DNA from: Mariniflexile jejuense
GTDB lineage: Bacteria; Bacteroidota; Bacteroidia; Flavobacteriales; Flavobacteriaceae
DNA length: 64,000 nucleotides
Assembly: GCF_042675665.1 (NCBI RefSeq)
Contig: NZ_JBHTJI010000001.1
Location: forward strand, 1,178,001-1,242,000
Direction of reading: 5' to 3'
In this document: one piece after another, positions 9,746 through 17,997 of the stretch
Position numbering within the stretch: position 1 is the first letter of the stretch
How the letters are laid out: every line of letters starts with the position of its first letter
Notes under the pieces: model-generated
The model's input: only the letters and a program-made list of their open reading frames with translations
Databases searched by the model: none
Told to the model about the DNA's origin: nothing
Program-made: the position numbers and the translations under genes

Positions 9746-10528
9746 TTAATTTGCAACAACTATTTTAAATGGGTGCTTTAAGCCTTTAAAAGCTTCCAAA
9801 TCGGCACGTAGCGAACCTACTCTTAAATCGGCCTTGATACGCAAAGGTATTTTATTTTTATCTTTTGACACCCAAAGCGTTAAACTTTCTTCTTCTTTAA
9901 AAACGCGTCCTGCCATTACATACGGTCTGAATTTTAGCGATTCTACTTTACCAAAATCGGTATCAATTGTTTCGGTTCCTAGATATTGTAGTTTAAATCC
10001 GTAATTTTCATCATCAAAAAACATATCGGTGCGTATTTCATCGCCTACTTTAAGAGCGTTTATATTAATCTTATTTCGTAAATAATAGTAGGTAGACACC
10101 ATGTCTTGAATGTTTGGTTTGGTATCAAACACTTCTTTGGTTTTTTTCTTTTTATCATTTACATAAGCTTTGTTATTGCTTTGGTCAAAATCAACTTCTA
10201 AGTCTTTTGTATGACCGCCTTCATCTATATTTCTAATAAATTTGTATGGTAGTAGCGTAGTTCTATCAAAATAACTTTCGTAGCGATCTTTAACTTTAAA
10301 AAACCATTTTATCATACCAGAAGTCCAGCCTTTACCAATTACATGATACACATCTTTATCATTTAGTTTGGTTTCTTTCACATAAAGTGACGCATTTCCT
10401 GCTTTTAAAAAACCGCTGTAACTCATTTTAAACTGAAACCACTCACCATCACCGAATGCCGATTCTTGTTGTGCAAATGAAACTTGTGTAATTATTATTG
10501 TCGCTATTATAAGTAATGTCTTTTTCAT
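9746..10528 (-). CDS. DUF3108 secreted protein
   Basis: 260 residues with a signal peptide (cleaved after SFA, about residue 19). The rest is a predominantly beta protein matching DUF3108: an early EWFQFKMSYSGFLKAGNAS, a middle YYYLRNKI, and a C-terminal half with LTLWVSKDKNKIPLRIKA. Family members are periplasmic or outer membrane associated and have no established biochemical activity. It lies in the aromatic catabolism cluster, 8 bases from the tryptophan dioxygenase, but nothing in the sequence ties it to that pathway. The promoter with its palindrome lies just upstream. Confidence 0.85.
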   Translation of the reverse strand: MKKTLLIIATIIITQVSFAQQESAFGDGEWFQFKMSYSGFLKAGNASLYVKETKLNDKDVYHVIGKGWTSGMIKWFFKVKDRYESYFDRTTLLPYKFIRNIDEGGHTKDLEVDFDQSNNKAYVNDKKKKTKEVFDTKPNIQDMVSTYYYLRNKININALKVGDEIRTDMFFDDENYGFKLQYLGTETIDTDFGKVESLKFRPYVMAGRVFKEEESLTLWVSKDKNKIPLRIKADLRVGSLRADLEAFKGLKHPFKIVVAN

Positions 10529-10558
10529 TTCTATTGAGGTAATTGTGATTAAATTTTT

Positions 10559-10603
10559 GAACAGTATATTTAACTTGTAAATAAGAATTTACAATTACTG
10601 TTC
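10559..10603. repeat. Nested palindrome at the DUF3108 promoter
   Basis: Two nested inverted repeats share one centre region. The outer arms are GAACAGTA (10559-10566) and TACTGTTC (10596-10603). The inner arms are TTGTAAAT (10575-10582) and ATTTACAA (10587-10594) with a 4-nt loop. The whole lies directly downstream of a -7 box, so it could be an operator or the first hairpin of the mRNA. There is no T-run, so I do not call it a terminator for hpd. Confidence 0.6.
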
Positions 10604-10611
10604 CAAAAATA
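10604..10611 (-). promoter_or_regulatory. -7 element upstream of DUF3108-kynA-M23-pgi
   Basis: Minus-strand TATTTTTG matches TAnnTTTG. The predicted transcription start falls in the outer arm of the palindrome at 10559-10603, about 70 bases before the DUF3108 ATG. No exact TTG is found at -33. Confidence 0.45.
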
Positions 10612-10711
10612 TAAAAATTACTTGTTCTATTTATATTTAAAAGAAGACCAAAATGTTAATTTGTTACAAAATACAAAAGAAAGAAGATTGAAAAAAGTGT
10701 TTTTATTAAGT

Positions 10712-11872
10712 TTAAAGAGTGCCTCTACTTGCTTGTTCTCTTTCAATAGATTCAAAAAGTGCTTTAAAATTTCCTGCTCCAAAACCTCGCGCACCCATAC
10801 GTTGGATTATTTCAAAAAACAAAGTTGGTCTATCTTCTACTGGTTTTGTGAAAATTTGTAGCAAATAACCTTCTTCATCAGCATCAATCATAATACCTAA
10901 ACTTTTTAGTGTTTCAATATCTTCTCTTAATTCATGATTGTGTTCGTGCAATCTATCTGGAACTGCTTTATAGTAGTCTTCTGGTGGTGTAGATAGAAAC
11001 TCGACACCGCGTGCTTTTAATTGGCTTACAGCCTTAATAATATCATCGGTTGCTACAGCAATGTGTTGCACGCCAGCACCTTCATAAAAATCAAGATATT
11101 CTTCAATTTGCGAACGTTTTTTTCCTTTTGCTGGTTCGTTTATGGGGAATTTTATGCGTCCGTTACCATTACTCATTACTTTACTCATTAATGCAGAATA
11201 TTCGGTATGAATTTGTTTGTCGTCAAAAGATAAAAAGTTTTCAAAACCCATAACATCTTCATACCATTTTACCCACGTATTCATTTGCCCCCAACCTACA
11301 TTACCTACCATGTGGTCTATATATTTTAGGCCTACTGGTTCTGGATTATAATCAGATTTCCATTCACTAAACCCTGGCAAAAATGTTCCTTTGTAGTTTT
11401 TACGTTCAACAAACATGTGTACTGTTTCACCATAGGTGTAAATACCAGCTCTAACAACTTCACCATGTTCGTCTGTTTCAACAACAGGTTCCATATAGGA
11501 TTTGGCACCTCTACTGGTGGTTTCTTGATATGCTTTTTTAGCATCTTCAACCCAAAGCGCAATTACTTTTACGCCATCGCCATGTTTTACAATGTGTTCA
11601 TTTATGGACGATTTACTTGTTAAAGGTGTAGTTAATACTAACTTGATTTTGTCTTGTTTAAGCACGTAACTTACTGTGCTTTTAGAGCCTGTTTCTAAAC
11701 CTTTATAGGCATACGATTGAAAACCAAATGCTGTTTTATAAAAATGTGCTGCTTGTTTAGCGTTTCCTACGTAAAATTCTACGTAATCGGTTCCTAAAAG
11801 TGGCAAAAAATCTTGTGCGCCTTTAAATATTTTTTCTAAACCGTAGTTTACTGTTTTTATAGCTTTACTCAT
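10712..11872 (-). CDS. hpd: 4-hydroxyphenylpyruvate dioxygenase
   Basis: 386 residues. A non-haem iron enzyme converting 4-hydroxyphenylpyruvate to homogentisate in tyrosine breakdown. Two vicinal-oxygen-chelate domains are visible (about 25-160 and 180-360). The iron ligands are apparent as H187 (KYIDHMVGNV), H270 (GVQHIAVATDD) and E354 (LFFEIIQR). The C-terminal gate helix GARGFGAGNFKALFESIE is intact. The next step, homogentisate dioxygenase, is encoded immediately upstream on the same strand, 133 bases away. That spacer holds two unusual elements, so the genes may not be a simple co-transcribed pair. Confidence 0.97.
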   Translation of the reverse strand: MSKAIKTVNYGLEKIFKGAQDFLPLLGTDYVEFYVGNAKQAAHFYKTAFGFQSYAYKGLETGSKSTVSYVLKQDKIKLVLTTPLTSKSSINEHIVKHGDGVKVIALWVEDAKKAYQETTSRGAKSYMEPVVETDEHGEVVRAGIYTYGETVHMFVERKNYKGTFLPGFSEWKSDYNPEPVGLKYIDHMVGNVGWGQMNTWVKWYEDVMGFENFLSFDDKQIHTEYSALMSKVMSNGNGRIKFPINEPAKGKKRSQIEEYLDFYEGAGVQHIAVATDDIIKAVSQLKARGVEFLSTPPEDYYKAVPDRLHEHNHELREDIETLKSLGIMIDADEEGYLLQIFTKPVEDRPTLFFEIIQRMGARGFGAGNFKALFESIEREQASRGTL

Positions 11873-11893
11873 AATTCTAGTATTTAATTACGT

Positions 11894-11924
11894 ATTCGTT
11901 AAACTAATATTTATACTAACGAAT
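11894..11924. repeat. Inverted repeat upstream of hpd
   Basis: Perfect 8-bp arms ATTCGTTA (11894-11901) and TAACGAAT (11917-11924) around 15 bases, starting 22 bases before the hpd ATG. The position and dyad symmetry suit a regulator binding site or a 5' UTR hairpin. Confidence 0.5.
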
Positions 11925-12003
11925 GGGTTTTAGCCCTGATTGAGGCATTTGTTGGAGCTCCTCGCAGAGAGCGACTGCCGAAAGCAGGATTAGCTTCTTG
12001 AAA
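11921..12003. repeat. Structured intergenic element, probably dispersed flavobacterial repeat
   Basis: The segment contains TTTTAGCCCTGAT, then GGAGCTCCTCGCAGAGAGCG and CTGCCGAAAGCAG, and it stands out by its GC content from the AT-rich spacer. Two small hairpins are visible (TCGC/GCGA and CTGC/GCAG). I recall very similar strings recurring between genes in many flavobacterial genomes, hence the call. No second copy lies in this window. It ends directly at the hmgA stop codon. Confidence 0.5.
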
Positions 12004-12005
12004 TT

Positions 12006-13166
12006 TTAATGTTCTAACCAAGATGTATGATAATCTGGATCGGCAATTTTCATGCCTTCTTCGGTTACCATAAGTGGCTTAAAGGTATCTACCATTACTG
12101 CAAGTTCATCGGTTTTGGTTTTACCAATACTTCTTTCTGTTGCTCCTGGATGTGGACCATGTGGAATACCTGCAGGATGTAGCGAGATATGACCCGCTTC
12201 AATATCATTTCTACTCATAAAATCGCCATCTACATAATACAATACCTCATCACTATCTATATTACTATGGTTATATGGCGCAGGAATGGATAGTGGATGA
12301 TAATCGTACAACCTAGGCACAAAACTACACACCACAAAAGCATCGGTTTCAAAGGTTTGATGCACTGGTGGTGGTTGATGTATGCGTCCTGTTATGGGTT
12401 CAAAATCGTGAATTGAAAATGCATACGGATAATTATACCCATCATACCCAACAACATCAAACGGATGTGACGCATACACCATTTCTATAATATCGTCTTG
12501 TTTTTTTACTTTAATTAAAAAATCTCCTGTTTCGTTATTAGTTTCAAGTTCTTGTGGTCTTCTTATATCGCGTTCGCAATATGGTGCGTGTTCTAAAAGT
12601 TGCCCAAACCAATTGCGATAGCGTTTTGGGGTGTAAATTGGTCGGCGAGATTCGACAATAAACAACCTATTATCTTCAGTATCAAAATCAATTTTGTAAA
12701 TAACACCTCTAGGCACTAATAAATAATCGCCATATTTAAAATCAAGATTTCCTAAATGTGTTCTTAGTTTTCCTGTGCCTTTGTGGATAAAAATAAGTTC
12801 ATCTGCATCGGTATTTTTATAAAAATAATTTTGGCTAGATTGTTTAGGTGCTGCCAAAATAATAGCACAGTCTTTATTAACTAAAACTGTTTTTCGACTT
12901 TCCAAATAATCGCTTTCTGGCTTTATTTGAAACCCTTTTAAACGATAGGATTGTATATTGTTTGCTTTGGCAATTTTTGGTGCAACACTATATTGGTTTT
13001 TAATTTCTTTTACCTGTGTAGGGCGTTGTTCGTGGTAGCTATTTGTATACATGCCATCAAACCCAATAGTACCAAACAATTGTTCTGAATACAAACTGCC
13101 ATCTGGTTTTCTAAATTGGGTATGGCGTTTATGCGGAATGCTTCCTAATTTATGATAAAAAGGCAT
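12006..13166 (-). CDS. hmgA: Homogentisate 1,2-dioxygenase
   Basis: 386 residues, the shorter bacterial form. It opens the homogentisate ring to maleylacetoacetate in tyrosine and phenylalanine breakdown. Recognisable segments are the N-terminal MPFYHKLGSIPHKRHTQFRK, FGTIGFDGMYTNSYH, RIHQPPPVHQTFE (general-base His), PYNHSNIDSDEVLYYVDGDF (iron His and Glu) and HPAGIPHGPHPGA (second iron His). It is the first gene of the leftward cluster and hpd follows. Maleylacetoacetate isomerase and fumarylacetoacetase are not in this window, so the pathway is completed elsewhere. Confidence 0.96.
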   Translation of the reverse strand: MPFYHKLGSIPHKRHTQFRKPDGSLYSEQLFGTIGFDGMYTNSYHEQRPTQVKEIKNQYSVAPKIAKANNIQSYRLKGFQIKPESDYLESRKTVLVNKDCAIILAAPKQSSQNYFYKNTDADELIFIHKGTGKLRTHLGNLDFKYGDYLLVPRGVIYKIDFDTEDNRLFIVESRRPIYTPKRYRNWFGQLLEHAPYCERDIRRPQELETNNETGDFLIKVKKQDDIIEMVYASHPFDVVGYDGYNYPYAFSIHDFEPITGRIHQPPPVHQTFETDAFVVCSFVPRLYDYHPLSIPAPYNHSNIDSDEVLYYVDGDFMSRNDIEAGHISLHPAGIPHGPHPGATERSIGKTKTDELAVMVDTFKPLMVTEEGMKIADPDYHTSWLEH

Positions 13167-13184
13167 ACTTTAAAAATTTAAGAG

Positions 13185-13245
13185 TTAAAAGTATAAAGTT
13201 CAAAGTTGAGACCTTCGGCTGTACCAAAGGCGACATTGAACTAAA
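13185..13245. repeat. Low-complexity and near-palindromic spacer sequence
   Basis: Degenerate AGTTAAA/AGTTCAAA heptamers are followed by CCTTCGG-5 nt-CCAAAGG, a hairpin with one mismatch. The heptamer part resembles the GTTAAAA arrays at 30824 and 43288. Nothing else is evident in the hmgA-patatin spacer (13167-13397). Confidence 0.3.
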
Positions 13246-13397
13246 AATCAATTACATATAAAGATACAATAAAGTAAGCTTATTCCGGATTTCTCTTGAT
13301 AAGGTAGTGTAGAAATAATAGTAAATCTTGCCAAAAAGCTTTCATAACTATACAAATATGGTAAAATAATATGACTTTTAAAAAATGAAAAGCTAAC

Positions 13398-15641
13398 TTA
13401 AAACCAAAATCCAACATTAAAAAACCAAACGCTTTGTGTTTGTTCTGGTGAATAGCTGTATTTTACTTGAATTGGCCCAATAAAGGTTTCAACTGCGTAA
13501 CCTAAAGCATAACCTCTATAATTTGGAAGTGTAAGCCATTCGCCTGTTTGAAAAATATCATCTTCCACATTTGCCCAGTTTCCTTCTAAAGTAATGTGTT
13601 GCTTTTTAAAAATTTGATAATCGGCACTTGCAAATGCTTTTACATAACTATTTCCGGTAAGGGAAATAAAATCGTAACCCACAAATGGAATAAAATTATT
13701 TATCAAATTGTTTCCGTAACCACCAAGTGCAAAATCTAGTGTTTGGGTTGACTTGCTACCTACCTTAAAGCCACCACCGGTTTGTAAATTAAACACCAAT
13801 TTGTTTGACACACTAAATGTATAACCTATATCTGCTTTTGCTATTGAAAAATTATCAAAATCTGTATTAAATTTTGATGCGTACAAATACATGTGTAAAT
13901 CGCCATTAAAATACACACCACTTTTAGGAAAGTATTTATTATCGTAAGTATCAAATTTTAAACCTCCAAAAACACTAACGTAATCGGTACTTTCAAATAC
14001 AAATGGATTGGTTTGATTATTTGAAGCTAAGGTTTGTGTTTTTATTTCTAATCGTTTGTGTTCTAACCCTGCACTTAATGAAAAATCTTTTCTGAACAAA
14101 GTTTGAACATAAAATTGATTGGTTTGATCTTGCAACTCAACATCAATTTTATTTAAACCTGTACTGGTTATTTGTGCATCATCAAGTAATAATTTAGCAC
14201 TAATATCTTTATTAAATTGATGGTATCTAGACCTTAAACCTATGCTCCAATAAAAGCCTTTATCAATAAAATACTCAAAATTATAGCGTATGTTGTCTCC
14301 TAAAACAAAATCTAACGATGCTACATCATTATCAAACAATAATCGTTTTTGAGTAATATTAACTAATGCTGCACTTTTATACAAATCATCAAAATGCAAG
14401 GCTAATTTTAAAAATGTATTTACTTTGGTTTCTTTTAAATTAGCTATTAAGTTGTAACCTTTTTTATTATTACTATCCTTCAATTCAAACTCAAAAGAAT
14501 CAAAATTATTGGTAGCAACTAAATTGTTTATACCGTTGTTAAAACTTTCGTAACTAATTTTTTCGTTATTTTTTAGCTTCAGTTTTCCTAAAATATAAGC
14601 TCTTGTATATTTTTCATTGCCTTTTATAACAATATCATTTATGGTAATACTGTCTTTAGCATTCATGTTAATTTTATAGCTTGTTTTCTTTTGAGAAGGA
14701 TTTATTAGTTTTTTTAAATTATCAATTTTTTCAAAAGCAGCTTGTTTTCCGTTTTCAATAATTTTTGAACCTTCATCAAAAGATACCACTGAATAATCTT
14801 TAATATCTGGTTTAATATAAACATCCGTTTTTTTAACCTTCAATTTCATGTCATTGATGGTTCTAAAATTATTTATTTGTGCTAAAACGTCTAAAGCCGA
14901 ACTTAGTTCTTCTATAGTTGCTAATCCATCTTGCACATCAACACCTATAATAATATCCATACCTTTTGCTCGCAACTCATCAATAGGATAGTTGTTTACC
15001 ACGCCACCATCTATTAATACTTGATTGTTAATTGTAACTGGTTGAAATAGCGAAGGTAACGCGCCACTAGCCATAACAGATTGTGCTAAATTACCCGAGT
15101 TTAACATGACTGCTTGTCCAGTTTCAATATTAGTAGCAATACAGAAAAACGGAATTGGAAGCTTACTAAAATCGGTTATATTGTTTACATGCAAGGTTAA
15201 TCTTGAAATTAAAGCATAAGTATTTTGCCCTCTTGATAATGCCGATGGCAATTTAATTTTAAAGTTTTCAAAAGGTAACGTTACTGCATATTTTTCAGAA
15301 TTTTCACGTTCATAAAATGCTTTTGAAGCTCTGGGCAAATCATCATTTATAAGCTTATCAAAATCAATGACTTTAAAAATAGAATCGAGTTGTTTGCCAG
15401 TATAACCTGAAGCATAAAGCGATCCAATAATAGCACCCATACTGGTTCCAGCAACATAGTCAACTTTCACACCAAGGCTATCAATAACTTTTAAAACACC
15501 AATATGCGCCAACCCTTTTGCGCCACCACCACTTAACACCAACCCTATTTTTGGCGTGCTTGTTTTTAATGTATCGTTTTGCGCTTTCGCGGAAAACAAT
15601 GCAAGCATGAATAGGGTTAATATGATGATTTTGATTTTCAA
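13398..15641 (-). CDS. Patatin-like phospholipase with Omp85-type barrel
   Basis: 747 residues. The signal peptide is cleaved after AKA (about 20). The patatin domain (30-310) has the oxyanion loop GGGAKG (38-43), nucleophile Ser67 in GTSMG, and the Asp of the dyad in IDGGVVNNYP. A POTRA-like segment (about 325-400, with IVIKGNEKYTRAYILGKLKL) and a C-terminal 16-strand surface-antigen barrel ending in an aromatic residue follow. This layout matches type Vd (PlpD-like) autotransporters, in which the barrel places a lipid hydrolase on the cell surface. Whether the lipase is released cannot be seen. It begins 9 bases after uvrC ends. Confidence 0.92.
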   Translation of the reverse strand: MKIKIIILTLFMLALFSAKAQNDTLKTSTPKIGLVLSGGGAKGLAHIGVLKVIDSLGVKVDYVAGTSMGAIIGSLYASGYTGKQLDSIFKVIDFDKLINDDLPRASKAFYERENSEKYAVTLPFENFKIKLPSALSRGQNTYALISRLTLHVNNITDFSKLPIPFFCIATNIETGQAVMLNSGNLAQSVMASGALPSLFQPVTINNQVLIDGGVVNNYPIDELRAKGMDIIIGVDVQDGLATIEELSSALDVLAQINNFRTINDMKLKVKKTDVYIKPDIKDYSVVSFDEGSKIIENGKQAAFEKIDNLKKLINPSQKKTSYKINMNAKDSITINDIVIKGNEKYTRAYILGKLKLKNNEKISYESFNNGINNLVATNNFDSFEFELKDSNNKKGYNLIANLKETKVNTFLKLALHFDDLYKSAALVNITQKRLLFDNDVASLDFVLGDNIRYNFEYFIDKGFYWSIGLRSRYHQFNKDISAKLLLDDAQITSTGLNKIDVELQDQTNQFYVQTLFRKDFSLSAGLEHKRLEIKTQTLASNNQTNPFVFESTDYVSVFGGLKFDTYDNKYFPKSGVYFNGDLHMYLYASKFNTDFDNFSIAKADIGYTFSVSNKLVFNLQTGGGFKVGSKSTQTLDFALGGYGNNLINNFIPFVGYDFISLTGNSYVKAFASADYQIFKKQHITLEGNWANVEDDIFQTGEWLTLPNYRGYALGYAVETFIGPIQVKYSYSPEQTQSVWFFNVGFWF

Positions 15642-15650
15642 ATTATAATT

Positions 15651-17444
15651 TTATTTACTGTGATAATAATTATAAACTTTTTCTGCTCTTGAAACGCCAA
15701 CAACGGTTTCCAGTTCATCTAACTTAGCATTAGCAACACGTTTTGCCGATTTAAAATGTTTTAACAAATCAACAACCGTTTTTTCGCCAACACCAGGTAT
15801 AGTTTCCAATTCGGTATTTAAGGCGCTTTTGCTGCGCTTATTTCTATGGTGTTCAATACCAAAACGATGCGCTTCGTTTCGCAATTGCTGAATAACTTTA
15901 AGCGTTTCGCTTTTTTTATCTAAATATAACGGAATTGGGTCGTTTGGGTAGAATAATTCTTCCAAACGCTTTGCAATTCCGATGATTGCTATTTTTCCAC
16001 GTAAATTAAGTGCATCTAAACTTTTTAAAGCTGAAGATAGTTGACCTTTTCCACCATCAATAATGATGAGTTGGGGTAATTTTTCTTCTTCATCAAGCAT
16101 CCGTTTATAGCGTCGATATACAACTTCTTCCATAGAAGCAAAATCATCTGGACCTTCAACTGTTTTTATGTTAAAATGCCTGTAATCCTTTTTACTAGGT
16201 TTTCCGTTTTTAAAAACCACGCATGCTGCAACTGGGTTTGTGCCCTGAATATTCGAGTTATCAAAACATTCAATATGGCGCGGTTCTTCATGCAAACGCA
16301 AATCTGCTTTCATTTGTGCCATAATACGATTTGCATGCCTATCTGGATCTACAATTTTTTCTTGTTTAAAACGCTCCATACGGTAATATTTGGCGTTTCG
16401 AAGTGATAAATCTAAAATATGCTTTTTATCTCCTAATTGCGGTATGGTTACTTTAACAGCTTCACCCAACTCAACTTTAAAAGGTACATATATTTCTTTT
16501 GATTTTGAATGAAAACGTTGGCGAATTTCGGTTATTGCTAGGGTTAATAATTCCTCGTCCGTTTCATCTAATTTCTTTTTAATTTCCAAAGTATGCGAAC
16601 GAATAATGGAGCCATAAGAAAGTTGCAAAAAATTTACATAACCATAGCTTTCATCGCTCATTATTGAAAACACATCTACATTGCTAATTTTTGGATTTAC
16701 AATGGTAGATTTTGATTGATAATTTTCAAGAACTTCTATTTTTTCCTTAATTTTTTGAGCTTCTTCAAACTGCATATCTTCGGCATATTGCTTCATTTGA
16801 AGTTTGAATTGATGGAGTGAATCTTTAAAATTTCCTTTTAAAATTTCTTTAATATCTTTAATATTTTCATGGTATGCTTGCTCGGTTTCATAGCCTTCAC
16901 AAGCGCCTTTACAATTACCCAAGTGGTATTCTAAGCATACTTTGTACTTGCCTGCTTCAATATTTTTTTCAGATAAATCATAAGTGCAATTTCGTATTGA
17001 ATACAAGCCTTTTATTAAATCTAAAAGTGTGTGAACGGTTTTCATGCTTGTGTAGGGTCCAAAATATTCAGAGCCATCTTTAAAAACACGTCTGGTTGAA
17101 AACACACGAGGAAATCGTTCGTTTTTAATACAAATCCAAGGGTACGATTTGTCGTCTTTCAACATCACATTGTACTTGGGTTGGTGCTTTTTAATCAAGT
17201 TATTTTCAAGCAACAACGCATCTGTTTCAGTTTCAACTACAATGTGTTTTATGGTTGCTATTTTTTTTACCAATACACGCGTTTTACCATTATCGTGTGT
17301 TTTGTTAAAATAGGAACTTACCCGCTTCTTTAAATTCTTAGCTTTTCCAACGTATAGAATGGTGCCTTCAGTATCATAATACTGATACACACCTGGTTGA
17401 TTTGGTAAGGTTTGTAATTGTATTTCTAAGGTAGGTTTATCCAT
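15651..17444 (-). CDS. uvrC: Excinuclease ABC subunit C
   Basis: 597 residues, normal for UvrC, which makes both incisions around DNA lesions in nucleotide excision repair. Domains in order: GIY-YIG nuclease (about 12-95, PGVYQYYDTEGTILYVGKA with the Glu in LLENNLIKKHQPKYN); the UvrB-interacting UVR segment (about 205-240); the RNase H-like 3' nuclease (about 385-545, with IECFDNSNIQGTNPVA); and two helix-hairpin-helix motifs at the C-terminus (ETIPGVGEKT and ETVVGVSRAEK). It is the first gene of a two-gene leftward unit with the patatin gene. Confidence 0.97.
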   Translation of the reverse strand: MDKPTLEIQLQTLPNQPGVYQYYDTEGTILYVGKAKNLKKRVSSYFNKTHDNGKTRVLVKKIATIKHIVVETETDALLLENNLIKKHQPKYNVMLKDDKSYPWICIKNERFPRVFSTRRVFKDGSEYFGPYTSMKTVHTLLDLIKGLYSIRNCTYDLSEKNIEAGKYKVCLEYHLGNCKGACEGYETEQAYHENIKDIKEILKGNFKDSLHQFKLQMKQYAEDMQFEEAQKIKEKIEVLENYQSKSTIVNPKISNVDVFSIMSDESYGYVNFLQLSYGSIIRSHTLEIKKKLDETDEELLTLAITEIRQRFHSKSKEIYVPFKVELGEAVKVTIPQLGDKKHILDLSLRNAKYYRMERFKQEKIVDPDRHANRIMAQMKADLRLHEEPRHIECFDNSNIQGTNPVAACVVFKNGKPSKKDYRHFNIKTVEGPDDFASMEEVVYRRYKRMLDEEEKLPQLIIIDGGKGQLSSALKSLDALNLRGKIAIIGIAKRLEELFYPNDPIPLYLDKKSETLKVIQQLRNEAHRFGIEHHRNKRSKSALNTELETIPGVGEKTVVDLLKHFKSAKRVANAKLDELETVVGVSRAEKVYNYYHSK

Positions 17445-17571
17445 TAACGTAAAGGTAATTATTTTTAATTTTTAATATTGAAATACGGCTTTAAATCTGT
17501 TAAACTTTTGTCGCTTATTCATTATATAACTAACTATTTTGGTACATTGCGATACATTTTAAAATCATAAA

Positions 17572-17997
17572 ATGAACAAAAAAGTAATTGGCAGAGTAGA
17601 TAAAATTGATTTTCCTAAATTGGGTCTATTTAATATTGATGTTAAAGTTGACACAGGCGCTTATACCTCTACCATTCACTATGATGAAATTATTGAAGAA
17701 AACAACACCATACAATGTGTTTTTAATAGTGATAAGCATCAAAATTTTGGCAAAACCGTAATTGTTTTTGATGAATTTTCTAGCACTATTGTAAAAAGCA
17801 GTAATGGGTTGAAAGAAAAACGATATAAAATAAAATCTGAAGTCATTTTTTTTGGAAAGACCTACAAGATTAACCTAACTTTAAGCACACGCAATGATAT
17901 GCGCTTTCCTGTTTTAATAGGCAGACAATTTTTAAAACGAAAATTTATGGTTGATGTAGATTTAGAAAATGTTTCTTTTAATACAAAACCCTTATGA
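17572..17997 (+). CDS. RimK-associated retropepsin-like protease (ATP-dependent zinc protease family)
   Basis: 141 residues. It matches the family usually named ATP-dependent zinc protease (COG4067), which has a retropepsin-like fold: KVDTGAYTSTIHY carries the DTGA motif of aspartic proteases, and the C-terminal LIGRQFLKRKFMVDV is the second family signature. No zinc HExxH motif is present, so the family name is misleading. The stop overlaps the RimK start by 4 bases (ATGA), which indicates translational coupling. In other bacteria such genes sit beside rimK and are thought to act on the same protein-tail modification. Confidence 0.88.
   Translation: MNKKVIGRVDKIDFPKLGLFNIDVKVDTGAYTSTIHYDEIIEENNTIQCVFNSDKHQNFGKTVIVFDEFSSTIVKSSNGLKEKRYKIKSEVIFFGKTYKINLTLSTRNDMRFPVLIGRQFLKRKFMVDVDLENVSFNTKPL

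Noticed and set aside
10559..10603. Nested palindrome as the hpd terminator
   Set aside because: It lies more than 100 bases past the hpd stop, has no T-run on the minus strand, and begins right after a -7 box.
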